Shown here: piece by piece, positions 10,056 through 21,457 of the stretch
Position numbering within the stretch: position 1 is the first letter of the stretch
How the letters are laid out: every line of letters starts with the position of its first letter
Source of the DNA: Lyophyllum atratum
Lineage: Eukaryota; Basidiomycota; Agaricomycetes; Agaricales; Lyophyllaceae
DNA: 64,000 bases
Reading direction: 5' to 3'
NCBI GenBank assembly: GCA_014905825.1
Contig: JACGCN010000010.1
Span: 558,001-622,000 of the forward strand
The notes under the pieces: generated by a model
The model's database searches: none
Told to the model about the DNA's origin: nothing
The model's input: only the letters and a program-made list of their open reading frames with translations
Translations under genes and position numbers: made by a program

Positions 10056-11898
10056 CTATTTGCCAGTGTATTTGACGACATACTAGAAACGAGCTCGTCA
10101 GAATTAGCGGACGAATGTCTAGAAGCGGTACTTACAGCGCCACGCTCAATCGTATTGATCAAGATCCAGCCAGATTTGAATAGGCCGTACGACGACCAGG
10201 ATCCCGCAAAGTCGATGAGTCCTCCACCCTCCACATCATCGTCCTCGGGGTAGATATCAAAGAACCCAATCTCGTGCACACCAGCACCCGTCGGGTCACT
10301 CGGGATGGAGCTGACGTCCAAGATCCTCAGGCCAGCGCCGTAATTTGACTATTCGGAAAACAAGATGTAAGAAGGCGGACGTCACATCATATTTGAATGA
10401 ACTCACCTGGTAGGACCTGCCATTTGCGATGTACTGGTTGTGGTCGATGCCCTTGACGCTGGTCTTGTAATGGCCGGTGAGGACGGGCGCTCTGAGGTTG
10501 CTGATGTCCCAGATATAGGTAACGGGGAAGCCATCGGCGGCAAGCCCAGCTGCGTTAACTTCATCCAGCTCGTCATCGAGGAGAAGGTAGTGCTGGTTGT
10601 TCGGGTCAAGAACCCATCTGAATGCCAGGGTCGGTGACTCATGCCTGGGATGACCGAGATCAAGAACCTTACCCTTGATGAGTATAGCTAGCGCCGACGT
10701 AGCTCGTGTTAGAAATGATCGTTGCGTTGGCCTTGTTCGTAACATCTTAACATCTCCATCAGGTGTAGTTTGAAGCGAATACTGGACGACAGCTTACCGT
10801 AGATCGTCAAGGAGTTCTCGTTATAGCCATAGCAGATATCTCTGCCTTCGAAATTCTTGTCAGGCCCACGATAGAGAAGACATTGTGCACTAGTAGAAGA
10901 GTTAGCAATGGGAAAGGGGTAATTGGTGGCTCGCGACTCTTACTCGTGAACATATCCATCCTCGGCCTGGTAGCCCATGAGCGTCGGGTTGGAGGGGTCC
11001 TTGATGTCGATGAAAACGAGTCCTCCAGCGAACTGGCTCGTACGAGGCTGGCTGCCCACCGAAACGACGTACGGAAGTTCAGGGTTAACAACGACGTTGT
11101 GGGTGCGGCCAATGGGCAGCCCGCGGAAGATGGCGGCATCCTTGATAGAGTCGAAGGTCTTGGGCTTCTCCTCTTTCTTGATCTCCAGAAGCTTCTTGAG
11201 ATCGAAGAACTGGATGTGATGGTTTTCGGCTTCGGAACCGATGACAGCAATGTCTCCAGACACACGGATCTCTGTACGGATGACGTATGAGCATCCGGAC
11301 TTGGCACTGAGATGTAAGGGGAAGAGAGTACGACAAACCTCTCCAGATCTTTGCCAATGCACCCTCAGTCCGAGGAAGTCGGCCTAGGTAGTCAAGCTCT
11401 CCTTTTCCAGTAATCTCGGCGAAAGCCGCCCCGTCTGCTTGGGCGATGATTGCGAAGTCGCGTCCCTTATGCGTCCAGCCCCAGCTTGAGCTGTTAGCTT
11501 GTTAGTGTCTATTTTACGCTGATAGATTGAGATTTTATACCTGCCCTCTCCAGTATCGCTTCCTAGGTCGGCGTGCGACCTGAACGAATATAGGTCGATA
11601 TTGCTGCATTTGAATTCGCCAGCGCGACCTACAAAGACATGATTGAGCGCCAAATCAGGTAATCGCGTAATGAAAGAGAAGACTTGCCATCAACGCAGGG
11701 AATGAATGACAACGGGCGATGCTTGCGAGAATCGTACGCTCCAGCGGCTCTCCGGGCGTCGAAGTGCGCGGTCTTGTTACGCATGATGGCGTCATGGACC
11801 TTCCCGCTCCGGTAGGCTTCGTTAGTAGGAGGGTTTGGGATAGTCTGTGCGAAGGCACCAGTGGCTATAGCCAGAGTACAGACAAGTAGAGACCGCAT
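10056..11898 (-). CDS. Secreted LVIVD-repeat (choice-of-anchor B type) protein
   Basis: Nine exons on the minus strand: 11898-11688, 11628-11541, 11490-11339, 11271-10944, 10889-10798, 10745-10673, 10617-10407, 10348-10136 and 10082-10056, giving 464 residues with consistent phases. The first 17 residues (MRSLLVCTLAIATGAFA) form a signal peptide. The body has recurrent short strands of the type DIYSF, QFFDLKKL, VFIDIKDPSNP, YIWDISNLRAP and LRILDVSSIPSDP. These are the LVIVD beta-propeller-like repeats seen in bacterial choice-of-anchor B proteins, with a conserved THNVVV and DHNQY. Cell-surface or secreted location is inferred; substrate unknown. Intron 1 uses a GC donor. A decayed copy of its last exons lies at about 6.5 kb. 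Confidence 0.78.
11629..11687 (-). other. GC-AG intron
   Basis: Intron 1 of the LVIVD gene starts GCAAGT and ends TTGTAG on the minus strand. The flanking codons GAT G|GT CGC keep the frame (VDG|RAGEF). No GT donor in the region does so. Confidence 0.65.
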
Positions 11899-11952
11899 CC
11901 TGACAAGGGGATAGAAGATCGGAGGTCCTCGAAATGAGGCATTTTTGCATGC

Positions 11953-11959
11953 TTTTATA
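11953..11959 (-). promoter_or_regulatory. TATA box of the LVIVD gene
   Basis: TATAAAA on the minus strand, about 55 bases upstream of the ATG at 11898, an appropriate distance for a short-leader secreted-protein gene. Confidence 0.55.
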
Positions 11960-12409
11960 CATGCTTGAAGGTGCTATCGCCATCAAGTCGACTTACTAAA
12001 CAGACGACCGCATGCTTGCAGAGGAGAAAGCTACGATGAAGTTCAGAAAACATTCACCACATGGAAACGAAAATGCCAAGCACAAGAAGAAGGCGAGAAG
12101 GCAGCGCCTCCATCTCCGAACGGCCACGAGCTAGTCCCTGCTAGTCCATTGTTTCGCTGCCGACTGCGGAAAAGGGCTGAGAAAGATAATAGATCTAGGC
12201 AGCACAGTGGTCCAACTTGGGGAACGCCGTACGGTGTGAAGCGATCCTTGGTCGTCGGGCTGCGCAACCCGCATCTACATGATAGCGTTGCACTATGTTG
12301 TCGGAAAAATAACTTTGGCAGCATTACGGGGTGCATCATGTGCAATGCCTTGTGATAGAACCGTTGCGCACACTCGTGGGGAGTTGATACATACGAACCC
12401 GCAAATGAT

Positions 12410-13335
12410 TGGTTGGGAATCGCGATAACAGGGATGGTCCAGCCGAGGGTGACGGGGAAGTACCGGTGGTGTGATAGATCGCACAAGACTCGCCATCATG
12501 ACGTTGCCGCGACTGCCGATGACAGAACACATCCTGAAGACGTTGTGTGGGGTAAGGCGCCGTCATGCAGCATCACATTGAAAAGTTTGACGTACGCCTA
12601 ATCGGTGTGCCAAGTCCTGCCAAGGATTGTTTAGTTGCTTCGATGGCGAATTCGCAGTGGTAGCCGGAGGATAGGTTATGTTTTACCTTAGATGCCGGGG
12701 ACCTATAGGAATAGGGCGATTGACAATCGAGGTAGAAGGACGGTCTTCGAGATGATGTTAGCCCGAACTTCTGCCAAGGAACCTTCTGGTCATCTGCGTT
12801 AAAGCTCCAACCCTTGCACTCCAGAGTAAAGCGGTCGCATGTGGCAAAAACAGATGGCACCATTTATGTTACATTCAAAGGGCCACGGCTCAAATAAAGA
12901 TAGAAAAAACACTCCTGATAGCGTTCTGGTTTGGGGTCCTGCTAGCAAAAGTGTAAAAGAACGAACGCCCCGCGTCTTCTGGCGAATGCTGACGCACTCA
13001 TACGCACAATACATGTAGTTGGGCACTAACGTCGTGCTGGGTATGCCTAAAAGCCTGAAACCCGTTCTGAAAAGAGGAGGCGAAGCCAGTAGTGAGAAGA
13101 TTCTGAGCAGATCCAACTGAAGGAGAGAAGAACTTTCTCGCAAGGAAGTACTCATTTACCTTGCTTCCACCGTTATTGGTTAAGTGTCCTGAGGGCGTGT
13201 GGTGACAGTGAAGGCCTGAAAACAGCAGCACATCATCAACCACATCAACTTAAATAAACCATATCTAACCGCATAAGGTTTTGACAGCTTGGATGCTCAC
13301 CTCAATCAGATCTGCAAGCGCCTACTATCACTGGA
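12410..13335 (+). repeat. Degenerate duplicated segment, copy A
   Basis: Several blocks recur in the same order in copy B. They are near 12430 (GATGGT.CAGC..AGG.TGAC), 12820-12880 (CTCCAGAG.AAAGC ... ATGTTACATTC), 13190 (GTGTGGTGACAGT against GCGTGGTGACAGT) and 13290-13325 (GCTCAC ... TGCA.GCGCCTA). Alignment was by eye, roughly 70-75 percent in the blocks with gaps between. Confidence 0.45.
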
Positions 13336-13489
13336 TGGGAGTTGCAAAGTTTTTTGTAAACCCTTCCGGATTCTACCAATTCTTGTTCGTTCCTCTTGAA
13401 ACTTGGTAGAGAGGGGGGCTAGTATGTCCTCTAGTGGGTGGTCGACTTTATTTGAGGAAAAATAAAGGGGAACCCGCGACATAGGAACC

Positions 13490-14190
13490 TCAATAACTGG
13501 GAATGGTGCAGCTAAGGCTGACTGGTAAGCACCAATAGTATAGGCAGCAAAGCCTCAACCCTCCAGAGCAAAGCTGACGCGTATGACAAGAAGAGGCAAC
13601 GTCTGATGTTACATTCCATGGAGGCGGGGCATAACTGACAGTGGCTTTATTGATGGTTGTCCTGTAGACGAGGAGAATACGTTTCAGACTTATTCTGGCG
13701 AACAGTAAGCCTCGTGTCTATAGCGAACCTGAGCACGGCGCTGTGCATGTATGTCGAAAGGTCTGGGAGGCTGGCAGTTTAAAAACTCCGGACTCTAAAG
13801 GGAGGGATAAAGCATCGTTGAGAAGGTGGTTTTGTTGGGAAGTCCGCAGGAATCCTGGAGCTGCTTGGGTTCCGGGCAGAGAAGGCTAAAGTAGCATTGG
13901 CAAACGGTTCTGAGCGGGCACAGTCGACAGACAAAGAATTGATCGCAAGGAAGCCTTCATCGATGGTTGGTCCACTGCCCTAATAAGTCAGGGCAGACAT
14001 ACAGAACCGAAGAACGACTGAGGAGGAGACTGGAGGAGACTATGTACATACTCAGGGCAGACCAAGGGCAGACAAGGCGTGGTGACAGTCCTATTATTGG
14101 CAACGCCATCAGTTGTCACCGGATTAGGCTGAAGTTCTTGATGGCTTTGACGCTCACAATTTGCAGGCGCCTATTGATATCCGTCAAACA
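13490..14190 (+). repeat. Degenerate duplicated segment, copy B
   Basis: Copy B of the segment described at 12410-13335. It ends just before the start codon at 14257, so it probably includes the present promoter of the downstream gene; copy A would be an older, displaced promoter region. Confidence 0.45.
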
Positions 14191-14256
14191 CGGCACAGAC
14201 ATGCTGGAATTGGTTGGTTTGCCTTCTTTCCCTTTACCGCTAGGACCAGGGCGAAA

Positions 14257-17200
14257 ATGTCCTACGCACACTATAAGGATCATGACTCCAAGAACGAGCA
14301 CGACGACCGAGGCTCGCAACGCGAAGAACGACCAAGAATTGTCACTATCCCCCGCTCCGAGTCCAAGTCCCCTCGTCCCCGTAGCCGCTCGCCTCGCATT
14401 CACGTCACAGAAGGGCGGCAGCAGCCTGACATTCATGTGCCGGATGGACCACAGCAGCGTTACACCTATATTCCCTCCACTTCGTCGTTTTCCCGGGAGC
14501 GCGCTTCTCGCCAAGAACAGCCGATGATAATTCAGCAACCATCCTATTACTCGACGCCATATAATCCTCCCGTTATCATTCAAAGTCAACCAGGTCGTCA
14601 TGGCGCGCATTCTAATCCTCCGATCATCATTCCGAGTCAACAATATGATCAACAGTATTATCACCCCCCCCAACAATCGTACAATGCGCCTGGGCAACCC
14701 ATTTACAGTTACAATGCTTCTGGTCAGCCCCAGCAGTCATATAACCCTCCTCAAACAGCAATCATCCGACCACCAACGCATCACGGGCACCGTCGCTATA
14801 AAGAAGACAAGTCTTCCGAGGAGTCCGTATCACAGGAAATTCCAGAAGTCGCGTCCACCTTCGTAGCGGTGGACCCGTTCCGGTCCAGTGGCAAAGCGAG
14901 CATAATCAACTCCTCTCTCCCGTTAGCCCAAGCCTACGACCAACATCCAACTAGCTCTACGTCCCACTACGTTGTTTATCCCTACTCACGCCGCCGCACT
15001 GTTTGCTTTGCCCTGCTTTTTGACTTCTTTGCGTTGCTCTTCACGTTTTTCTTCGATACTCTACCTCGCCAACTCTACCTGCATTTCCTTCTCCGCTTGC
15101 CCAGTTTCTATTTCTCTCGCGTTGCGCGTATCTTCGAAGAAGCCGAGATGACAATGCCGGAGATCCAAGGCATGGCGCTTCAAGGAATGGAACCGATGAG
15201 TCTACAGCAGCTACCGTGGACGAGCCCATCCAGCGCAAATCTGAAATCGACTTGGGAAGCGTTCATCGATTCATTGCTGAGGGAATGGAAGACTCTTAAT
15301 ATTGTCTCTGTTCTATTGTTGTCGTGAGTCGGCTAATTTTTTTGGTGTGTACCCATCATCTCACATTCCCCTTCAGCGCCATTCTCACAATCTTACAGAT
15401 CGAAAGTGCTGCTGCGGACCCAGTCACGCGGAATGCCGCCCTGTTCTCCCTCATATGTGCACTGATGAGCCTACTCTATGGATGTATCTACATAATACGC
15501 TTTTCAAGCATGCGAAAAGCTTATAAGGCTCTGGAATGGGCTCAAGTGCGTGGATCCACCGACGTCTCCATTTTTGTTCACTAATGTGCATTTCATGTAG
15601 GAGGCTCAAAAGACAAAAACCTTCATCTGGTGGAACGTATGGGTGCTTCTCGCAATGCCTGCAACATGGCTTGCATGGTAAGTACATCTTTAACGCCATC
15701 ATTATACCCAACCTGACATTTATGGCCTGGCTTCAGGTCGATCGTGCTCTACATTGCTTGTATCATGGCCTTTGTCTGGCGAACAGGCGCGGCAGGATCA
15801 CAAGTGTCGCCAAACCTGACTCCTCGCGCCGAGCTTGGTATTCGTATCGCAATTTCCGTCGTTCTCGCATTGGGAGTTCTCTACTTCACACTCATTCTGA
15901 ATACTCTCCGTCGATATGGTAACTCCATGGATCAGAACTTTAAGCTAATGCTGGAAAGACTGGTGGTGGAGAAAAAGGAAGAACGGCACTACCATCGGGT
16001 GGGCTATGTGCGGCAGATTCAACACTACGGCCACACCGGGAGCCCTCCAACGCATTACCCGGATTCTATGAGATACTCAGCTCCACCTGGCGTTCCACCC
16101 GCATGGTATGGCTTACATGGCGATCCCTCATTCGGCAATCCGCCGCATAGCAAGCCGCCATCAGTATATTCCAGCACGGCATCGTTATTGAAGACGACGA
16201 AGGTTATGGATCTGCGGTTCAACGATCGGGGAGGTTATCCCTTGCCCGACTATCTTGTCGATCGTGGCTTCGAACACGAGGATTGGGAGAGATTCATTTC
16301 TGTACGTGAGATCATATTTCTATTCGTACTCATATTCAATAACTTGTTGCGCAGGAAGAATCCCTTGCTTGGGACGGAAAGGTTCCGCTCTCGGAGGGCA
16401 GACTATCCAGCTCGGCCTTCGAGTCAGCCATGAGACCCCAGGACAGTGCAGCCCGAGTCCTTGCACGATGGAACCAGAACTACTTCAACCCTCGAAGAAC
16501 AATGGGGCTCCTCTGCCACGAGTACGCGGACCTGGCCCCCGACTCCCCGACATTTGCCATCTATCTCTTGGATATCACGACCATTGACAACCAACCATTC
16601 ATCCTGGCGGACCGGTTCGGTCCTGTCCCCGCAGGGTTGGACCGAATTGATATCTTCGACCAACCTGGCCAGGGGGAGTCAAGGAGGAGGATCCTTGGAA
16701 GGACCTCAATCTTCTCTGCGCAGAACCCAGTGGATGGGCGGGTCCACTTTGGAGGTCGGGATCCTGAGCGTTCAGGTCGAGGCCGTTCCCGTTCTCGTTC
16801 CCGCAGCCCGTCGCGGAGGAGTCGGTCGCCTCGTCCCTATTGGGGAACAGCAACTCCTGGACCTTCTCGTCACGCTCGTCATAAGAAAGGCTCGAAACGC
16901 CCCTCCAGGTCATACGGTTCCTCTCCGGTGGTACCACTGGGGTGGCCACAATACCCAGCTACTCAATATCAGCCCACAGACATCCCAGGAGTCGTCTACC
17001 GCGGCCGATCACGAAGTAGGTTGCCGTCGCCACCAACAGATCTTCCCGGGCGTCCACGGTCCCCTCATACAAAGGACGGACGACGTTCCAGCGTTAGTCC
17101 GGAGCCTCCAATGATACCCCGATCGCATTCAAGAAAGTACGCGTCTAGGTCCTCAAGTGCTATGTTTGACTCTGACCTATTGATTCTCCCTCCGCCGAAC

Positions 17201-17989
17201 AGCTCCTCAGATGAACATGCGCCCAGTAAAGGCGCGGAGGGGCGTATAAGGACGAAAGACCTCATAGGCCCCTTTTTTATTCCCACTTCACCACGCAAAT
17301 CCCCTGAAAGCTTTTCTAGGCTCAGACCAACTTCAGAACCATTTGACCCCGAAGTACTTGCGACCCCCCAACCCATCACTGATAATGCATGGTTCCGATA
17401 CGCCACTAAACGGCATGTCAAAACTCCAGAACCGCAGGATGCACCGTCAACCTCTTGGGAAGCTCCCAACGACTTGCGCCGTCGATCCTCCTCGGAGTCC
17501 TTCAAGTCCGTCCCCGAGAGCCGATTCCGAAGCAGCTCTTCTTCGAGATCCGATTCTGCAACTCCACGCCTTCCCTTGGATACTCGTGAGCGAGACGCGG
17601 AAGAGTTGCACCCTGAAAGGCCGGAGATCAGAGAGGTCGACTATCAGCAGAGCTCTGGCACATCCGTTATTGCTCATCATCGTGGCCGCGACCGCAACCC
17701 GCAGTCGTGGAGGTCTGCTGATGCAGGATCTCGGCAAGCCGAGGCTCCTGGAGTACACTGGTCGTCGTCGAACCAGCGTCGTGTGTATAGCTCTGCAGGC
17801 AGTGTCCCCTCAGGCGCGCAGACCCCCTCTCGACATGCTACCTTCGACTCTGTCGCGGTAACAGTCCCCGCATCATCTCCAATTTTGGATTCAGGAATGG
17901 ACGGGCCATGGACGAGAGATCGTTCATCGCTCCAAACCATATTTGCATCACCGTTTAATAACGATTTGGAAAGAAGAGACGCTTCCTGA
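14257..17989 (+). CDS. Large multi-pass membrane protein with SR-rich tail, unknown function
   Basis: Five exons: 14257-15323, 15377-15545, 15601-15677, 15737-16301 and 16355-17989, 1170 residues, phases consistent. I do not recognise a named family. The N-terminal 230 residues are hydrophilic and rich in P, Q, Y and S (SPRPRSRSPR motif). A core of about five or six hydrophobic segments follows: FALLFDFFALLFTFFF, a segment spanning the exon 1-2 junction, LFSLICALMSLLYGCIYII, WVLLAMPATWLAW with its continuation, and IRIAISVVLALGVLYFTLIL. After the last segment comes a globular-looking stretch (about residues 480-700). A long disordered tail has many SR/RS dipeptides (about residues 760-790) and S/P clusters, typical phosphorylation targets. 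An integral membrane role with cytosolic tails is inferred only from hydrophobicity. Confidence 0.7.
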
Positions 17990-18365
17990 ACTTTTTTGTT
18001 CAATTTTCGTTGTTATTGTAATGCCAATATCACTTGGATCTAAAGCAGAGCCCTTTTGGACATTTGTAGCTCATCATATTGATACCATACAGTGCCAAGG
18101 AGGGATGGCATGGGTTCGACAAGACATAGATAATGCCGGACAGATAGAGTTGAAGAACCAGTCGAGCCAGTAACCCTTCCCAGCCCTTCCCCCGCCCAAT
18201 TCGTTCCCTGTGTTTGGCATAGGCACCCAGTTCAAATATTTCACCGAAATCATGGATTTCTTTTGATCATGAGTCTCTACACATCTTCCTATGCATGATG
18301 CCAGTAATAAAACCAACGACTCTAAAGATATCAATACGATAACTCTACGACGATGCCAACGAAGG
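17990..18365. other. Convergent 3' flanks
   Basis: 376 bp between two convergent stop codons. Short frames only; presumably both 3' untranslated regions. An AATAAA-like signal is visible as GTAATAAAACC near 18303-18313. Confidence 0.45.
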
Positions 18366-20314
18366 TTAAAACAACTTCCCAGGTGAAAACCAATGCCTAG
18401 TCGGACCAAATCGTGATATTTTCCAGCGGCTTTCTCCTTCTTTCTGCGTCTCTGGTTGCGGAGCCCCTTCAACTGTCTGGCTTAAGCCTGGTGCTGTCTG
18501 CACTGGCTGGAGATTACAAGTCTGTGATGGCCACGAGTCTCCGGACGTGCGGTGTTGGCAAGGGGAGTCCTTAGGCGCGGACGAGGAAAAGAGCGACGGA
18601 CGGGAGAAGAACTTCATGGGGTTGAACATGACTTTGTTGTCGTGGTTTTCGGGTGATAATTCCGACTCGGCTGAAGAGCGCGAATACTGTCCCGGTCCGC
18701 CAAACGTGTTGAGAGACAGGGAGAGGGTGGTCGATCTTGCGAAGGTGATCTCGGAAGTGTAATCAGACTCGGAGTCTGTCGATGGTAAGGACGAAATATG
18801 CGTTTCAGGGGACGCCCACGAAGAACCTGCGCTGCCCCCGACCGTCGTGGAATACGAGTCATTGGGCTCATGCATCCATGTATCTGACGCAGGACCTGGA
18901 CTTCTGGGGAATTGAGAGGCATGGGTAGGCGCTTTCAACCGCTCCCCGGTATCCATTGCTGATAGTCCTGTAGATGTCGATCCCAATTCCGGCTGCTGTT
19001 CGTAGATGTCCTCCATGGTCAATTCCCCCATCCGAACATTCCCAAAGGTCCTGTCGGCAGGAGTAGACGGGGAGGTCGAATAAGAATAATAGGAAGAATC
19101 GGAAGAATCCCAAGAGTCCTGCCTATCCAACTGCATCTCATTTGGATCGAGGATTCCTGGGTCTGTCGGCTGATAGGAGAAGGCCCGAGCACCTGGGTCA
19201 GGAGCCGTGGGGTTTGTGACGTTGACTTCTGAGCAGGAGTCTTCGCTCCAGAAGGACTTCATCCCTTCTACGGGAGCAGCTTTGTGCTCATCCTCGATGG
19301 CGATACAGGAGACCCGTTCGACGTCCATCCGAGCCTCCCACGCACACCGAGCCTGGCTGCCCTCAAAGACGACATCGGCTGCGTAAATGCTGGTCACATC
19401 CTCCATTTGCTGGCGTAGCTCTGCCAGGGTGATTCGCTGCCTCCAGTCGACATGCAGCATCTGGACGAGGATATCGTTGATTTCGAGTGATACGGGAAGG
19501 ACGGACGGGAAAAAGGTCAGGGGATTGCGGAGATAGGCCTGGAACGTCAGGTCCTCGGTTGTCGCTGTCCTCCATGGATTCCTTCCGGTTGCTAGGTTTA
19601 GGAGGATGATCCCCAGGGACCAGATATCATTGGACATCGGGGAGTAGCTTCCTTCAAGTGCGAAAGCCCCTCCTTGGCATTCTAGTTGTGCAAAAGATCG
19701 GTCAGCCCCTAACAGCCTATTTGTTATCGAAGAGGTAGCTCACCTGGACTCATGTGGTAGATACTCCCTGTGTGTAACTCTTCGCTCATCTTCTCGGTAG
19801 TGGCGAGCCCGAAGTCGGTAATCGCAACACGACACCCACTTTCAAAGCAGAGAACGTTCTCCGGCTTCAAATCTCGATGATATATCCCGAGGGAATGGCA
19901 ATACTCAACAGCGTCGACTAGCTGGAGGAATACGTGCCTTATGAGCAGGTCGTTGCCGAGATAACGGGAATGATTCAATATCTGCGTGAAAAGATCTTGG
20001 TCGGGGGTGTAATCCATGATGATATAGGTATAGTCGTAGTCCTCGATGACGCGATGGAGAGTGACGACACCGGGATGAGCGCAGGAGATCTGGTGAAGAG
20101 CAATCTCGCGTATGTGAAACTGCCGGCGTATTGGTGGCTGTTCTTTGGAATGCAGGAGGCATTTCACAGCATAGGAGTGCGGGTTGGTGACATTTGTCTC
20201 CACTGCGCGATAAACGATGCCGTAGCCCCCCACGCCCAATACCTCAACGAATTCGAGAGAGTCGTGGTCGATACGCTTCCCGAGTTGTAGTCGAGGAGGG
20301 GTCTTCGACGACAT
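18366..20314 (-). CDS. Ran1/Sks1-like serine/threonine protein kinase
   Basis: Two exons, 20314-19744 and 19681-18366, 628 residues. The intron GTGAGC...CTAG falls inside the activation segment (MSP|ECQGG). Kinase hallmarks: glycine loop GVGGYGIVY (residues 27-35), AVK with Lys51, HRDLKPEN with catalytic Asp148, ITDFGLAT with Asp167, activation segment ending in HMSPE, then NDIWSLGIIL. The pattern, with a short kinase core and a long Ser/Thr-rich tail of about 330 residues, resembles fungal Ran1/Pat1/Sks1 kinases, which act in nutrient and meiotic signalling. The start is uncertain: an in-frame upstream ATG at 20509 would add 65 residues with no kinase homology, so the ATG just before the domain was chosen. 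Confidence 0.8.
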
Positions 20315-21232
20315 CAGGTAGAAACCTGGCGAGGAAGGCGGTAAGTGCATGCGACGACGAGAGCATGGTGCGGGATAAAAAGTTTGAGACAGCGGAAGTG
20401 GTTCATACCTGCTTGATAGGCACGAGTAATCGAAAATCTGGAAGTCACTCACAAGGACAATATTCAGCAACGTTCTTCGGGATGGTTTGCGGAAGGGAGA
20501 GCAGCGCATTCAATCGTGTATTTAACACCTGATAACTGGTATGTCTCATTGTCAAAGGCTCCTCTCCATCCGCTATGTATAGACATTCTACTGCCCCCTT
20601 CCGAGATTAGCGATGCTATTGGAAAGGGACTCACTCAGAGCGAATGTGCGATGACTTGCATTGACGGATTTGGTTCGCGTTCGAGTTGCAAATGTGATCG
20701 ACGATCGAGAGATTGACTCAATTCAAAATGCGGGGTACTGCCATTTATAATTATGTATGGCCTGCCGGAATATTGGAGGACCACAGGTATCGACCACCAG
20801 TGCATCCGTGCTGCGCAGGGAACACGCTGCCAATGAGCTTACAGTAGCTCTATCCTCTTGTGCGGCAGTGTCTCTGAAGTAAAAATTTACAGACCCTTTT
20901 AACGCACCCTGACTGTCGCCGACGATGATTCATCTAAAGATAGCTCACCACCCCATTTCGGATTCATATTTTTAGTTCCGAGCTTTCCACGCGATTCCAC
21001 TTCCATCATCGCAATTTCTCCCTGATTCTGGCTGGTTCTGCCTTAACCTAAGAACAACACTGAGCAGTGTCACCTCCTCTTGTTTCGGTTGGAATACTTC
21101 ACTGTCCTGAAGCTTGAGAACCCGTCGCATAGTGATAGTATCTATCACTGTCCCATCGGTCTCTCAGACGGTGTCTATGGTTCGTGCTGATCATCTCCTC
21201 CATTTCACTTCCCTCATTGTGATTTTTACCAG
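20315..21232. other. Divergent intergenic region
   Basis: About 0.9 kb between the kinase start and the small Cys-rich gene; serves as promoter region for both. No coding or repeat signal seen. Confidence 0.4.
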
Positions 21233-21457
21233 ATGTGTCAACAGAAATACATCGATTACACATGCGGGTGCTCCAAGGACTCTGAATTTATTCAGTGCGC
21301 AGCAAGGCGAGGCACCCTTGTCAAATGCTGGCCGGTACCACGAGTTAAAGATAAGGACTCGACAAATTATTGTCCATCGCATCTTATCAAGCCTGCTAGT
21401 GTGGGCATCGGTCTTGAGGACAAGCCTGCTAGTGAGGGCATCGGTCTTGAGGAATAG
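21233..21457 (+). CDS. Small Cys-rich protein
   Basis: A 74-residue frame starting MCQQKYIDYTCGC, with a CGC-x(6)-QC-x(8)-KC pattern and NYCPSHL near the end. This arrangement of Cys residues, tyrosines near the start and a final C..HL recurs in small fungal proteins of unknown role; no signal peptide is visible. The C-terminus contains a 36-base tandem duplication encoding KPASVGIGLED then KPASEGIGLEE. It could be longer if the last codons sit at an unrecognised donor. A longer overlapping frame (21114-21929) shows no family features. Confidence 0.5.
   Translation: MCQQKYIDYTCGCSKDSEFIQCAARRGTLVKCWPVPRVKDKDSTNYCPSHLIKPASVGIGLEDKPASEGIGLEE
21386..21457 (+). repeat. 36-bp tandem duplication
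   Basis: Two consecutive copies of a unit starting AAGCCTGCTAGTG and ending in GGTCTTGAGGA, differing at only a few bases, within the 3' end of the small Cys-rich gene. Confidence 0.8.

Larger units (their letters stand above)
11960..14256. other. Long intergenic region with a degenerate duplication
   Basis: About 2.3 kb without a supportable gene; the open frames (such as 12043-12486 minus) have no family resemblance. Blocks of one half recur in order in the other half, described in the two repeat entries. The 3' part must contain the promoter of the membrane-protein gene at 14257. Confidence 0.5.

Noticed and set aside
12043..12486. 147-residue minus-strand open frame
   Set aside because: No recognisable motif, lies in the non-coding duplicated segment, and composition does not differ from the surroundings.
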